A model generated the notes under the pieces. The model was not told the origin of the DNA. It saw only the letters and a program-made list of their open reading frames with translations, and ran no database searches. Positions 8,843 through 19,138 of a DNA stretch of 64,000 bases are shown in pieces. The stretch covers positions 186,001-250,000 of the forward strand of contig CAVVIQ010000009.1 in assembly GCA_963748385.1 (NCBI GenBank). The letters run 5' to 3'. Numbering within the stretch: position 1 is the stretch's first letter; the number at the start of each line of letters is the position of its first letter. Source of the stretch: Rhodoblastus sp963748385. GTDB taxonomy: Bacteria; Pseudomonadota; Alphaproteobacteria; Rhizobiales; Beijerinckiaceae. The position numbers were made by a program, and so were the translations under genes.

Positions 8843-9406
8843 ATGGAAGTCATTCTTCTCGAACGCGTCGCCAAGCTCGGCCAGATGGGCGAAGTCGTCC
8901 GGGTCCGCGACGGCTACGCCCGCAATTACCTGCTGCCGCGCCACAAGGCCCTGCGCGCCACCGAAGCCAACAGGAAGCATTTCGAGGGCCAGCGCGCCCA
9001 GCTCGAAACCCGCAACCTCGAGCGCAAGGGCGAGGCGCAGACGGTCGCCGAGAAGCTGAACGGCCAAAGCTTCGTCATCCTGCGCCAGGCCGGCGAATCC
9101 GGCCAGCTTTACGGCTCGGTCTCGACCCGAGACATCGCCGAGGCCGCGACCGCCGGCGGTTTCTCCGTCGAGCGTCACCAGATCATGCTCAACGCCCCGA
9201 TCAAGACCCTGGGCCTGCACAAGGCGCCGGTCCATCTGCATCCGGAAGTCGATGTCGAGATCGTCGTCAATGTCGCCCGCTCCGCCGAAGAGGCCGAACG
9301 TCAGGCCCGCGGCGAATCGGCCGTTGTGCGCGAGGAGACCTCGATGGCCGATCTTGGCCTCGAAGTCGGCGCGGCCTTGGCCGAAGCCGGCGACGTCGAG
9401 CTCTGA
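8843..9406 (+). CDS. rplI: Large ribosomal subunit protein bL9
   Basis: 187 residues. MEVILLERVAKLGQMGEVV and VRDGYARNYLLPRHKAL give the N-terminal rRNA-binding domain. A long connecting helix and the C-terminal domain (GQLYGSVSTRDIAEA, INAPIKTLGLHKAPVHLH-like region) follow. The tail of about 35 Glu/Ala-rich residues extends beyond the usual 150, as in many Hyphomicrobiales. TGGAGATCG just before ATG serves as the ribosome-binding site. A strong terminator lies 28 bases after the stop. Confidence 0.97.
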   Translation: MEVILLERVAKLGQMGEVVRVRDGYARNYLLPRHKALRATEANRKHFEGQRAQLETRNLERKGEAQTVAEKLNGQSFVILRQAGESGQLYGSVSTRDIAEAATAGGFSVERHQIMLNAPIKTLGLHKAPVHLHPEVDVEIVVNVARSAEEAERQARGESAVVREETSMADLGLEVGAALAEAGDVEL

Positions 9407-9434
9407 TCCTGTTGTAAAGCCAACATTCTTCAAG

Positions 9435-9466
9435 CCGGGCGGGCGCGGGTCCGCCCGGTTTTTTTT
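9435..9466 (+). terminator. Rho-independent terminator after rplI
   Basis: An eight-base stem, CCGGGCGG with CCGCCCGG, and an eight-base loop are followed by a run of eight T. It separates the ribosomal operon from dnaB. The 218 bases from here to dnaB hold no gene and probably contain the dnaB promoter. Confidence 0.88.
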
Positions 9467-9684
9467 CGCCCGTGGCGCTGGCGCCCGCGTCAAGCGAAAT
9501 CGGGCGCGCCGTGAAATGATCGCGCGGCCCGTGTGGATAATGTGGACGGCCCCCTCGGCGCCAAAGATTTGTTCACCTCTTCCGCCCCGCTCCGTGGCAC
9601 AAAGATCCGGCGATTGCGTATTCCATCGCAAAAATCCGATAATCAACAACGATTCGGCGCGGCGGCTCGGCCCTCGCGCCAGGA

Positions 9685-11196
<1,512 letters not shown>

Positions 11197-11327
11197 GCGG
11201 TCCATGCCCTGGCTGCTGGGGCGGAGCCGCCGATTGCTTTGCGTCGCCCGCGATGACAAAAAGCCCGGCGGCTTTTCCGCCCTATCGAACCGCGCCGCGC
11301 GTCCGCACCCCCGATGAGGCCTGAGCA

Positions 11328-12134
11328 ATGAGTTCCGCCCGAAAAATCCGCCTCGGCGTCAATGTCGACCACGTCGCCACCCTGCGCAATGCGCGCGGCG
11401 GCGCCGTTCCCGACCCGCTCCGCGCGGCGCAAATGGCGCTGGCGGCGGGCGCCGACGGGATCACCGCCCATCTGCGCGAAGACCGCCGCCATATCCAGGA
11501 CGAGGACATGCGCCGCCTCAGGGAGGCGATCGGCGCGCCCCTGAATTTCGAAATGGCCGCGACCGAGCAGATGCTCGACATCGCCTTGAAAATCCAGCCG
11601 CACGCTTGCTGTCTGGTGCCGGAGAAGCGCACCGAGCGCACCACCGAGGGCGGCCTCGACGTGGTCGGCGGCCGCGACCGGCTGAAACCCTTCGTCGCCG
11701 AACTCTTGCGCGCCGGAATCCGCGTCTCCCTGTTCATCGAGCCCTCGCCGGAGGCGCTGGCCGCGGCGAAGGAAATCAAGGCGCCGGTGGTCGAACTGCA
11801 CACCGGCGCCTGGTGCCACGCGCGCGAAATCGGCGAGACGACGAAAGCGGAGGCCGAATTCGCGCGGTTGCGCGCGGCGGCGGCCGAAACGCAACGGCTC
11901 GGGATCGAATGCCACGCCGGCCACGGGCTCGATTTCGACACGGCGCGCGAAATCGCCGCCTTTCCCCAGATCATGGAGCTGAACATCGGCCATTTCCTGG
12001 TCGCCGAGGCCGTTTTCGTCGGGCTCGACGCCTCGGTGAAACGGATGATCCAGGCGATCGCAGAAGGACGCGGCGAAAAATCGCCGCTACCGGGACGCGA
12101 CGAAAAATCGCCGCTATCGGGACGCGGCGCATGA
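11328..12134 (+). CDS. pdxJ: Pyridoxine 5'-phosphate synthase
   Basis: 268 residues. The TIM-barrel enzyme condenses 1-deoxyxylulose 5-phosphate with 3-amino-2-oxopropyl phosphate in vitamin B6 synthesis. Visible signatures are LGVNVDHVATLRNARGG at the start, GITAHLREDRRHI, NFEMAATEQM, VSLFIEPS and LNIGHFLVAEAVF. The last 25 residues contain an imperfect nine-residue repeat (GRGEKSPLP, GRDEKSPLS) produced by a 27-base tandem duplication, and it looks like a tail added beyond the normal end. The gene is followed by acpS through an ATGA overlap. Confidence 0.95.
   Translation: MSSARKIRLGVNVDHVATLRNARGGAVPDPLRAAQMALAAGADGITAHLREDRRHIQDEDMRRLREAIGAPLNFEMAATEQMLDIALKIQPHACCLVPEKRTERTTEGGLDVVGGRDRLKPFVAELLRAGIRVSLFIEPSPEALAAAKEIKAPVVELHTGAWCHAREIGETTKAEAEFARLRAAAAETQRLGIECHAGHGLDFDTAREIAAFPQIMELNIGHFLVAEAVFVGLDASVKRMIQAIAEGRGEKSPLPGRDEKSPLSGRGA
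12066..12129 (+). repeat. 27-base tandem repeat at the 3' end of pdxJ
   Basis: Two full units (12066-12092 and 12093-12119) differ at two positions, and a ten-base third partial unit runs to 12129. The period is a multiple of three, so the reading frame is kept. Each unit contains CGAAAAATCG, itself partly self-complementary. Confidence 0.85.
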
Positions 12135-12532
12135 TCATCGGCCTCGGCGTCGATCTCTGCGACATCCGCCGCGTGGAGGGAGTGCTGGAGAAATATGGCG
12201 AGCGCTTCACCCGCCGCTGCTTTACCCCGGTGGAGCGCGCCAAGGCTGACGGCCGCAAGGCCCGCGCCGCGACTTACGCCAAGAGATTCGCCGCCAAGGA
12301 GGCCTGCGCCAAGGCGCTCGGCTCCGGGCTGGGCCAAGGCGTCGGGTGGCGCGACATGGGCGTGGTCAACGATCCCTTCGGCCGCCCCTCGCTGGAGCTG
12401 ACAGGCGCCGCCGCCGCCCGCCTGGCCAAGCTCACCCCGCCGGGCTTTGTAGCCCGCGTCCACCTCACCCTGACCGACGAATACCCGCTCGCCCAGGCGC
12501 AGGTGATCATCGAGGCGGTCGCGAAGGCGTAA
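12131..12532 (+). CDS. acpS: Holo-[acyl-carrier-protein] synthase
   Basis: 133 residues. IIGLGVDLCDI at the N-terminus holds the Mg-binding Asp, and KRFAAKEACAKALGSG holds the second motif of the AcpS phosphopantetheinyl transferases. It transfers 4'-phosphopantetheine from CoA to acyl carrier protein. The ATG overlaps the pdxJ stop (ATGA), so the pair is coupled. lepB and rnc, common next genes in related genomes, are absent, and the gene is convergent with ybdD. Confidence 0.95.
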   Translation: MIIGLGVDLCDIRRVEGVLEKYGERFTRRCFTPVERAKADGRKARAATYAKRFAAKEACAKALGSGLGQGVGWRDMGVVNDPFGRPSLELTGAAAARLAKLTPPGFVARVHLTLTDEYPLAQAQVIIEAVAKA

Positions 12533-12545
12533 AAGGGCTTGCCGC

Positions 12546-12770
12546 TCAGCAGCACCTGAAGCCGCCGGTCGAGACGCCGCCGCCGAAGCGGCGGTCCTCG
12601 CGGTTGCGGAAGAATTCCACGCGCGTCATCGGCGTCTCGTCGGGATGGAACTGCCGCCAATGCGCCAGATAGGCCTCGTAATCGGGCTGGCCGACCATCA
12701 GGGACGCCGTCTGGCGCAATTTGCGCCCCAGAATCCTAAGCCTCGACGGGCTGCAATCCAGGCAGATCAT
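12546..12770 (-). CDS. YbdD/YjiX family protein (DUF466)
   Basis: 74 residues from ATG 12770, with GAGGTG just upstream. The family pattern is clear: a basic amphipathic start, LMVGQPDYEAYLAHWRQ, HPDETPMTRVEFFRNREDRR and the Gly-rich end with terminal CC. These small proteins sit next to CstA/BtsT transporters and are thought to act with them. It overlaps the end of cstA by 35 bases, which supports co-translation and function with that transporter. Confidence 0.88.
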   Translation of the reverse strand: MICLDCSPSRLRILGRKLRQTASLMVGQPDYEAYLAHWRQFHPDETPMTRVEFFRNREDRRFGGGVSTGGFRCC

Positions 12771-14826
12771 CGCCCACCTCTTTGGTTGTGACGCGCGGAT
12801 CGGCATGAGCCCTGCGGATCGTGACGAAGCCGGCGGCCATCATGGCGAGAACCAAAGCGATGAAGAGCGCGGTCAGGCCCGCGTCCACATAGCTGTTGGC
12901 GATCACGCGATTCATCTCCTCGACGTTCTTGGCCGGGCCGAGCACCTTGCCCTGCGCCAGGGCGTCGGAGAATTTCCGCGCGGCGGCGAGGAAGCCGATC
13001 CCCGGATCGGCGTCGAACAATTTCTGCCACCCGGCGGTCAGGGTGCAGACAATCAGCCAGACGGTCGGCGCAATCGTGACCCAGGCGTAGCGCTCGCGCT
13101 TCATCTTGAACAGAACGGCGGTGCACAGGATGAGCGCGATGGCCGCGAGCATCTGGTTGGCGATGCCGAACAAGGGCCAGAGCGTATTGATGCCGCCGAG
13201 CGGATCGACCACGCCCTGATAGAGGAAATAGCCCCAGCCGGCGACGGCGAGCGCGGTCGCCGCGACATTCGCGCCCCAGTTCCGGGTCTGGCCGAGGGCC
13301 GGAACGAAATGGCCGAGAAGATCCTGGATCATGAAGCGGGCGACGCGGGTGCCGGCGTCCACCGTGGTCAGGATGAACAGGGCCTCGAACAATATGGCGA
13401 AATGGTACCAGAAGGCCTTGGCCGCCGATCCGCCCAGAAAGCCGGACAGGATATGGGCCATGCCGACCGCGAGCGTCGGCGCGCCGCCCACGCGCGACAA
13501 TATCGTGTTCTCGCCCACTTCCTTCGCCGCGGCGGTGAGCACGTCGGGGCTGATGGCGAAGCCCCAGGACGAGATCGCCTGCGCGGCTGTCGCCGCCGTG
13601 GTTCCGATCGCCGCCGGCGGCGAATTCATCGCGAAATAGACCCCCGGCTCCAGCAGGGTCGCCGCGATCAGGGCCATGACGCCGACGCCGCTTTCCATCA
13701 GCATGGCGCCATAGCCGATCACGCGGATTTCGCTCTCCTTCATGATCATTTTCGGCGTGGTCCCCGAAGCGATCAGGGCGTGGAAGCCGGAGACGGCGCC
13801 GCAGGCGATGGTGATGAACAGGAACGGGAACAAGGCGCCTTTGAACACCGGACCGGTCCCGTCGATATATCTGGTCATCGCCGGCATGTGCAGCTCCGGC
13901 CGGACGATGGCGATGCCGACGGCAAGCGCGAGAATGGTGCCGAGCTTGAGAAAGGTCGAGAGATAGTCGCGCGGCGCGAGCAGCAGCCAGACCGGCAGGA
14001 CCGCGGCGACGAAGCCATAGGCGATCAGAATCAACGCGAGCTGTTCGCCCTTGAGGGTGAAGAGCGTCGCTAGCGTCGGGCTCTGGCTCACCGTCTGGCC
14101 ATAGACGATGCCGAGGATCAGCAGGACAAGGCCGATCAGCGACATTTCGGCGATGCGCCCCGGGCGGATGAAGCGGTTGTAGACGCCCATCAGCAAGGCG
14201 GTTGGCAGGGTCGAGGCGACGGTGAACGTTCCCCAGGGGCTGCCGGCGAGCGCCTTGACCACGACCAGAGCCAGCACCGCGAGCAGGATGATCATGATCG
14301 CCAGCACGCCGACCTGGCCGATGATGCCGGCGGCTACCCCCATTTCGGTCTTGATCATGTCGCCGAGCGAGCGCCCGTCGCGGCGGGTGGAGATGAACAG
14401 GACGACCATGTCCTGCACCGCGCCGGCGAAGACCACGCCGACCAGCAGCCAGAGCGTGCCGGGCAAAAAACCCATCTGCGCGGCGAGCACCGGACCGACG
14501 AGAGGGCCGGCGCCCGCGATGGCCGCGAAATGGTGGCCGAACAGGACATATCTGTCGGTGGGCACATAATCGAGCCCGTCGTTGCGCCGCACGGCGGGCG
14601 TCGCCCGCGAATCGTCGAGGTCCAGCGCCTTTTGCGCGATGAACAGGCTGTAGAATCGGTAGGCGATCAGATAGACGCAGACCGCCGCCGTCACCAGCCA
14701 CAGCGCGTTGATGGTCTCGCCGCGGTGGAGCGCGATCGTCCCGAGCGAAAAGGCGCCGACGAGGGCGACGAGGGCCCAGGCGGCCCATGAAACAGCAGAG
14801 CCCCTGGCGGGCCGGACATTGGTCAT
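12736..14826 (-). CDS. cstA: Carbon starvation protein A family peptide/pyruvate transporter
   Basis: 696 residues with 16 to 18 membrane helices. GHHFAAIAGAGPLVGPVLAA and the following FLPGTLWLLVGVVFAGAVQD are hallmarks of CstA. Loop motifs such as TRRDGRSLGDMIKTEMG and GTTPKMI are also present. Characterised members take up peptides or pyruvate under carbon limitation (CstA, BtsT). The adjacent, overlapping ybdD gene completes the usual pair. No promoter or CRP-like site was confidently read in the 128 bases before the upstream petA-like gene. Confidence 0.92.
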   Translation of the reverse strand: MTNVRPARGSAVSWAAWALVALVGAFSLGTIALHRGETINALWLVTAAVCVYLIAYRFYSLFIAQKALDLDDSRATPAVRRNDGLDYVPTDRYVLFGHHFAAIAGAGPLVGPVLAAQMGFLPGTLWLLVGVVFAGAVQDMVVLFISTRRDGRSLGDMIKTEMGVAAGIIGQVGVLAIMIILLAVLALVVVKALAGSPWGTFTVASTLPTALLMGVYNRFIRPGRIAEMSLIGLVLLILGIVYGQTVSQSPTLATLFTLKGEQLALILIAYGFVAAVLPVWLLLAPRDYLSTFLKLGTILALAVGIAIVRPELHMPAMTRYIDGTGPVFKGALFPFLFITIACGAVSGFHALIASGTTPKMIMKESEIRVIGYGAMLMESGVGVMALIAATLLEPGVYFAMNSPPAAIGTTAATAAQAISSWGFAISPDVLTAAAKEVGENTILSRVGGAPTLAVGMAHILSGFLGGSAAKAFWYHFAILFEALFILTTVDAGTRVARFMIQDLLGHFVPALGQTRNWGANVAATALAVAGWGYFLYQGVVDPLGGINTLWPLFGIANQMLAAIALILCTAVLFKMKRERYAWVTIAPTVWLIVCTLTAGWQKLFDADPGIGFLAAARKFSDALAQGKVLGPAKNVEEMNRVIANSYVDAGLTALFIALVLAMMAAGFVTIRRAHADPRVTTKEVGDDLPGLQPVEA

Positions 14827-14954
14827 CGACGCTTCCTCCGCGCCCGCTCTTGATCGGCGAGCAAGCCTTGAGAGCTAGCTTAGCCAGACGACAGGAATTT
14901 GAAAATAGCGGCCGTCCGCAAAAACCTTACCGCAAACAGAGTCTTGCGCCCTGT

Positions 14955-15599
14955 TCAAAGCTGGGTGACCTCGTCGAATGAAAAAGTCTCGCCGGGCGGA
15001 TTTTCGCCGAGCCGAAGCGTTTTGGCGTCGACCATGTGATAGGGCGGGACCGGCAGATTGTAGGGTGCCGGCACGTTCTTGTAGACGCGGCCGGCGAGAT
15101 CGTATTTCGAGCCATGGCACGGGCAGAAATAGCCGCCGGGCCAGCCCGGGCCCTGCTGGTCCTTATTGGGCTCGAACAGCGGAATGCAGCCGAGATGGGT
15201 GCAGACGCCGACCAGAACCAGCCATTGCGGATCGATCGAGCGATGCCAGTTGCGGGCGTAGGGCGGCTGTTGCAGGACCGACAAATCCGGGTCGCGCAAA
15301 TTCGCGATCACGGCGGAATCCTGAAGCGTCGCCAGCGCCGCCGCCGGCCGGTTGACGACGAAGACCGGATGGCCGCGCCACAGCACCGAGATCTGCTGGC
15401 CCGGCGCGACGGCGGAAATATCGACGTCGAAAGGCGCGCCGGCGGCGATGGTCTGGGCGTCGGGCGACATCTGCGAAATCAGCGGCCAGATCGCGGCGGC
15501 GGTTCCCACGGCGGCGAAGGCGCCGGTGGCGACGAACAGGAAATCGCGGCGGTTGGGCGCCGGCGACGCAGAATTGGCGCGAAGGGAAGCGTTGGACAT
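14955..15599 (-). CDS. petA: Rieske 2Fe-2S protein, ubiquinol-cytochrome c reductase type
   Basis: 214 residues. NRRDFLFVAT at 16-25 is a Tat-type twin-arginine start followed by one membrane anchor. The cluster-binding motifs are CTHLGC (133-138) and CPCHGS (159-164), with the cysteines that form the structural disulfide. A GYF segment and the Pro loop near the C-terminus are also typical. This is the iron-sulfur subunit of a bc1 complex in the periplasmic domain. Cytochrome b and c1 genes normally follow in the same operon and are not present in this window, so the gene is isolated here and may be a second copy or a relocated one. Confidence 0.9.
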   Translation of the reverse strand: MSNASLRANSASPAPNRRDFLFVATGAFAAVGTAAAIWPLISQMSPDAQTIAAGAPFDVDISAVAPGQQISVLWRGHPVFVVNRPAAALATLQDSAVIANLRDPDLSVLQQPPYARNWHRSIDPQWLVLVGVCTHLGCIPLFEPNKDQQGPGWPGGYFCPCHGSKYDLAGRVYKNVPAPYNLPVPPYHMVDAKTLRLGENPPGETFSFDEVTQL

Positions 15600-15687
15600 C
15601 TGCGCCTCGCTTTCTAGAAGTCCCCCGATAGGATTTGGGCGCCGAATCCGCGTCGCGCAAGGGGCGCGGCGGCCGGGGGTTCCTCCG

Positions 15688-17429
15688 TCAGGTGGGGAGC
15701 GGGGCGGATTCGTCGAGCTCGATCCGCTCCGGCTGCAGCAGCTTCAGCCTGCCGTCCGCGCCCACGGCCAGCCGATGAACGTAGAAATGGGGCGGGCCGC
15801 CATCCGGCCGCGTCATGACCGGCGACGGCGCCGAGACGATGCGAAGTCCGCCGCATTCGCCGACCCAGTCGATGTGCCGGTGGCCGTGCATCACCACCAC
15901 GCGGCCCGCCAGCGCCTGCATCCGGCGGACGAACCAGGCGCCGTTGATCAGCGCCGTGCCGATGCGCTCCGACATCGCCTTGGCCGGCCGCGGATATTCC
16001 ACCAGATGGTGATGCAGGCCGATCGCCCAATGCGCCTCGGGATAATGCGCCATGACCGCATCGATGGCCCGCGCCTGTTCCCAGGAAATCATCCCCAGGG
16101 CGTTGGTGAAGGAGAAATGGGTGTCGGCGTTGGAGTTGAGCAGGATGAGTCCGAGCCCGTCGTCCCGGTCGGGCGCCAGGGCCAGCGGAAAGGCATGGGT
16201 CCAGACGTCCGACAATTCCGCAGAAAAAACCGGCCTGCCCTCGTCCATGAAGATTTCGATCGCGCGGCGATGCGGCGCGAGCGCAGCCGACAGGCTGCCG
16301 CCCAGACGGCCGCCGACGGGATCGACGACGCGCGCGCGGTCGCCCTGGACGTCGCCGATGGCGGCAAGAACCCGCAATTTGCGCAGTCGCTTGACCGGGC
16401 TCATCGGCAGGTCGAGCCGCGCCGGATTGGAGCGGTCGACGATATTGAGATCGTGATTGCCCGGCGCGATCGCCATCAGTTCGGCAAGGACGGGATGGCG
16501 CGCGACAATATCGAAAAATTCGGCCCATTCGCTGGAGAGGCCGGCGTCGGTGACGTCGCCGGTGATCAGGATCGCATGCAGCGGCGCTTCCGCGTGCAAA
16601 ACCTCGAGCCGCTCGAAAACCTGCTGCAGCCGGTCGTTGCCGCGCGGCCCCCCCGGCCGCTTTCGATGCGGAATCCGTAGCGCTCGCCGACGACATGAAT
16701 GTCCGAGAGATGGGCGATGCGCCAGACGTCCCCATCGTCCTGCGGCGGGTCGAAATTCTCCAGATCGCGCGGCTGGTCCATGGTCGCGTCGGCGATCGCC
16801 CAGCCGAGCGCGGCGACGGCGACATAGGCGCCGACCAGCGCGGCGCTGTTGGCGAAAGCCGCCCGCGCCAGCCGCCGCGGCGCATCCAGCATGCCAAGGT
16901 CGCCCATGACAAGCGTCGCGGGCCAGACCTTGACCAGAACCAGAAGCGCGACGGCGCTGATCAGCAGGCCCGCGACCATGGCGGCGGCCGACCGCACGAT
17001 CGGCAGTTTCGCGCTTCCCGCGGCGAGCTTTCCTTCGACCAGCTGGCGAAGCGTCTCGCGGAACATTGCATAGAAGGGCTGGACGGCGAGCGCGTTCAAC
17101 GACCAGAAACTGTGCTCGGCCAGTCGAAACAGCCGGCGCGACGAAAAAATCGCCAGGGCGGCGAGCGCCATGAGGACCAGGGCCGACCAGATCTCGACCT
17201 GAAAGGCGATGACCTTGCCGAAAACCTCGCTGAGCCAGATCGAAGCAAGTATCGGCGCCAGACCGAGAACGAGACCGGGCAGGCCGATCAGCAGGAACCA
17301 GGCGGCGGCGAGCTTCGGGAGACTGATCTCGACCAGAAGCGAGCCCGCGAGCCGGAGCAGCGATCGCTTTTTGGGGCTGGACGCGTCGCTCTCGACATCG
17401 CCAAGGCGCGGATCGTAAATGGGCTGCAC
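15688..17429 (-). CDS. Membrane-anchored metallophosphoesterase, frameshifted at a C7 tract
   Basis: The N-terminal 200 residues contain four to five hydrophobic helices. The calcineurin-like domain starts IAHLSDIHVVGERYG, then the frame breaks at the seven-C run 16648-16654. The other frame continues RLQQVFERLE, ITGDVTDAG, APGNHDLN, IGLHHHLVE and VMHGHRHIDWVG, giving the full set of metal-binding Asp/His/Asn residues. One extra base in the tract would restore about 580 residues. Metallophosphoesterases hydrolyse phosphoesters with two metal ions; the substrate is unknown. A homopolymer sequencing error is the simplest explanation, and phase variation is the alternative. Confidence 0.78.
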
Positions 17430-17640
17430 CAGTCGCCTCCAGTCGTTTCCGAAAATACCACCTTCACCATAATCGGCGCCTACGCCAGCGTATATTCTTC
17501 AGCGTCGACAACTCGTCGCGCATGAGCCAGGCCCGTCTGCTGGCCCGTCGATTCCATTGGCGCTGCGCCTCGGCGGGATGATAAACATGCGGGAGAGACA
17601 GATCCGCCGCGCGCGGCGGGTGAGGAGGAGGAGGCCAGCC

Positions 17641-18318
17641 GTGAAGCTGATTGTTTTCGACATCGACGGCACCCTGGTGGACAGCCAGAACTGCATCGTT
17701 GAGGCGCAAAGGCGCGCCTTCGTCGCGCTCGGCATGGACGCCCCGCCGACCCGCGAAAAGGCGCTGTCGGTCGTCGGCCTGTCGCTGGTCGAAGCCTTTG
17801 ACGCGCTGACCGAGGGTCGCGGCCCGAGCAGGGAGCTAGCCGAGGCCTACAAGAACGCCTGGATGCAATTGCGCAGCGAATCGAAAATCGAGGATCGCTG
17901 CCCGGCCTATCCCGGCGTGCGGGAATTTCTGCGCGAATGGTCGGAACGCAACGACTGCCTGCTCGGCATAGCCACCGGCAAGTCGCGCGCCGGCGTCGAG
18001 CGTCTGTTCGAGACCTATGGCTGGCGGAACACTTTCGCCACGGTGCAGACGGCGGATGACGCGCCCTCCAAGCCTGCGCCCGACATGTTCAACCGCGCGC
18101 TGGCCGAAACCGGCGTTTTGGCGCGCGAGGCCTGCATGGTTGGCGACACCGTGTTCGACATGCGCATGGCGCGTGACCTCGGCGCTCACACGATCGGCGT
18201 CGGCTGGGGCTATCATCGCCACGACAAGCTGAAAAAGGCCGGCGCGGCGAGGATCGTCAACAATCTGGACGAATTGCGCATCGAACTCGACGAGTTCCTG
18301 CAATGCGTGACGACCTGA
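17641..18318 (+). CDS. HAD-superfamily hydrolase, phosphoglycolate phosphatase-like
   Basis: 225 residues beginning at GTG 17641, preceded by a strong GGAGGAGG. VFDIDGTLVDSQ is motif I with both catalytic Asp residues, GIATGKSR is motif II, KPAPDMF supplies the Lys, and VGDTVFDMRMA is motif IV. The cap insert is of the Gph type. Its likely role is dephosphorylation of small phosphorylated metabolites. It overlaps the ATP12 gene by 16 bases, an arrangement conserved in alphaproteobacteria. Later ATGs would remove motif I, so GTG is favoured. Confidence 0.88.
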   Translation: MKLIVFDIDGTLVDSQNCIVEAQRRAFVALGMDAPPTREKALSVVGLSLVEAFDALTEGRGPSRELAEAYKNAWMQLRSESKIEDRCPAYPGVREFLREWSERNDCLLGIATGKSRAGVERLFETYGWRNTFATVQTADDAPSKPAPDMFNRALAETGVLAREACMVGDTVFDMRMARDLGAHTIGVGWGYHRHDKLKKAGAARIVNNLDELRIELDEFLQCVTT

Positions 18319-19100
18319 GCGCGCTTTTCGTCGAAGCCGGCGAACGCGACCCGGTCAAGGCGGCGCGGCAGGAGCTGAAGCGCCCGCCGCCAAGAAAATT
18401 CTATTCGCAGGTCGGCGTCGCGGCGCGGGGCGAGGGTTTTGGCCTGACCCTCGACAACAAGCCGGTCCTCACTCCCGCCCGCGCGCCGCTGATCGCGCCG
18501 ACACGAGGCCTGGCCGAGGCCGTGGCGGCGGAATGGCGCCGGCAAGGCGAATTCATCGACCCCGCCGACATGCCGATCACCCGCATGGTCAATACGGCGC
18601 TCGACGGCGTGAGCCGCGCCATGGCGGCGACAGCGGCCGAAATCGTCAAGTTCGCCGGCTCCGACCTCGTCTGCTACCGCGCCGGCCAGCCGGACAGTCT
18701 CGTCGCGGCGCAAAACGCCGCCTGGGAGCCGATTCTCGGCTATTTCCGCGAGGTTCTCGGCGCGCCCTTCCTTTGCGCCGAGGGCGTGGTCTTTGTCGAC
18801 CAGCCCGCCGAATCCCTGGCCCTGATCGAACAGCGCGTGGCGCGCGAGGCGGAAAAGCCCGATGGCGCGCTGCGTCTGGCCGCGCTCCATGTGATGACGA
18901 CGCTGACCGGCTCCGTCCTGATCGCGCTGGCTCTGATCGAGGGCGCGCTGGGCTTCGACGCCGCGTGGCAGGCCGCCCATGTCGACGAGGACCACCAATG
19001 GCGCCTCTGGGGCCGCGACGACGAAGCTAGCGAACGCCGCGCCGCCCGCCTCAAGGACATGCGCGCGGCCTATGAGCTTTATGCGGCGCTGGAGGAGTGA
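18303..19100 (+). CDS. ATP12 family F1-ATPase assembly chaperone
   Basis: 265 residues. The N-terminal PPPRKFYSQVGV, LDNKPVLTPAR and the conserved AAEWRRQGEFIDPADMPITR are characteristic of ATP12. A helical C-terminal domain with LVCYRAGQPDSL and a DEDHQWRLWGRDDEA end follows. In mitochondria ATP12 binds the F1 alpha subunit during assembly, and bacterial homologues are found in alphaproteobacteria. The overlap with the HAD gene suggests one transcript. Confidence 0.92.
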   Translation: MRDDLSALFVEAGERDPVKAARQELKRPPPRKFYSQVGVAARGEGFGLTLDNKPVLTPARAPLIAPTRGLAEAVAAEWRRQGEFIDPADMPITRMVNTALDGVSRAMAATAAEIVKFAGSDLVCYRAGQPDSLVAAQNAAWEPILGYFREVLGAPFLCAEGVVFVDQPAESLALIEQRVAREAEKPDGALRLAALHVMTTLTGSVLIALALIEGALGFDAAWQAAHVDEDHQWRLWGRDDEASERRAARLKDMRAAYELYAALEE

Positions 19101-19138
19101 GAAGGGCGCGATGCGCCGGATTTCTTCGCGGGGCCGCC

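Noticed and set aside
7706..9649. A 647-codon minus-strand frame across the DUF2232 gene and rplI
   Set aside because: It crosses a strong terminator and two conserved genes and shows no domain pattern.
12721..14073. A 450-codon plus-strand frame opposite cstA
   Set aside because: Charged, repetitive shadow translation; cstA is intact on the other strand.
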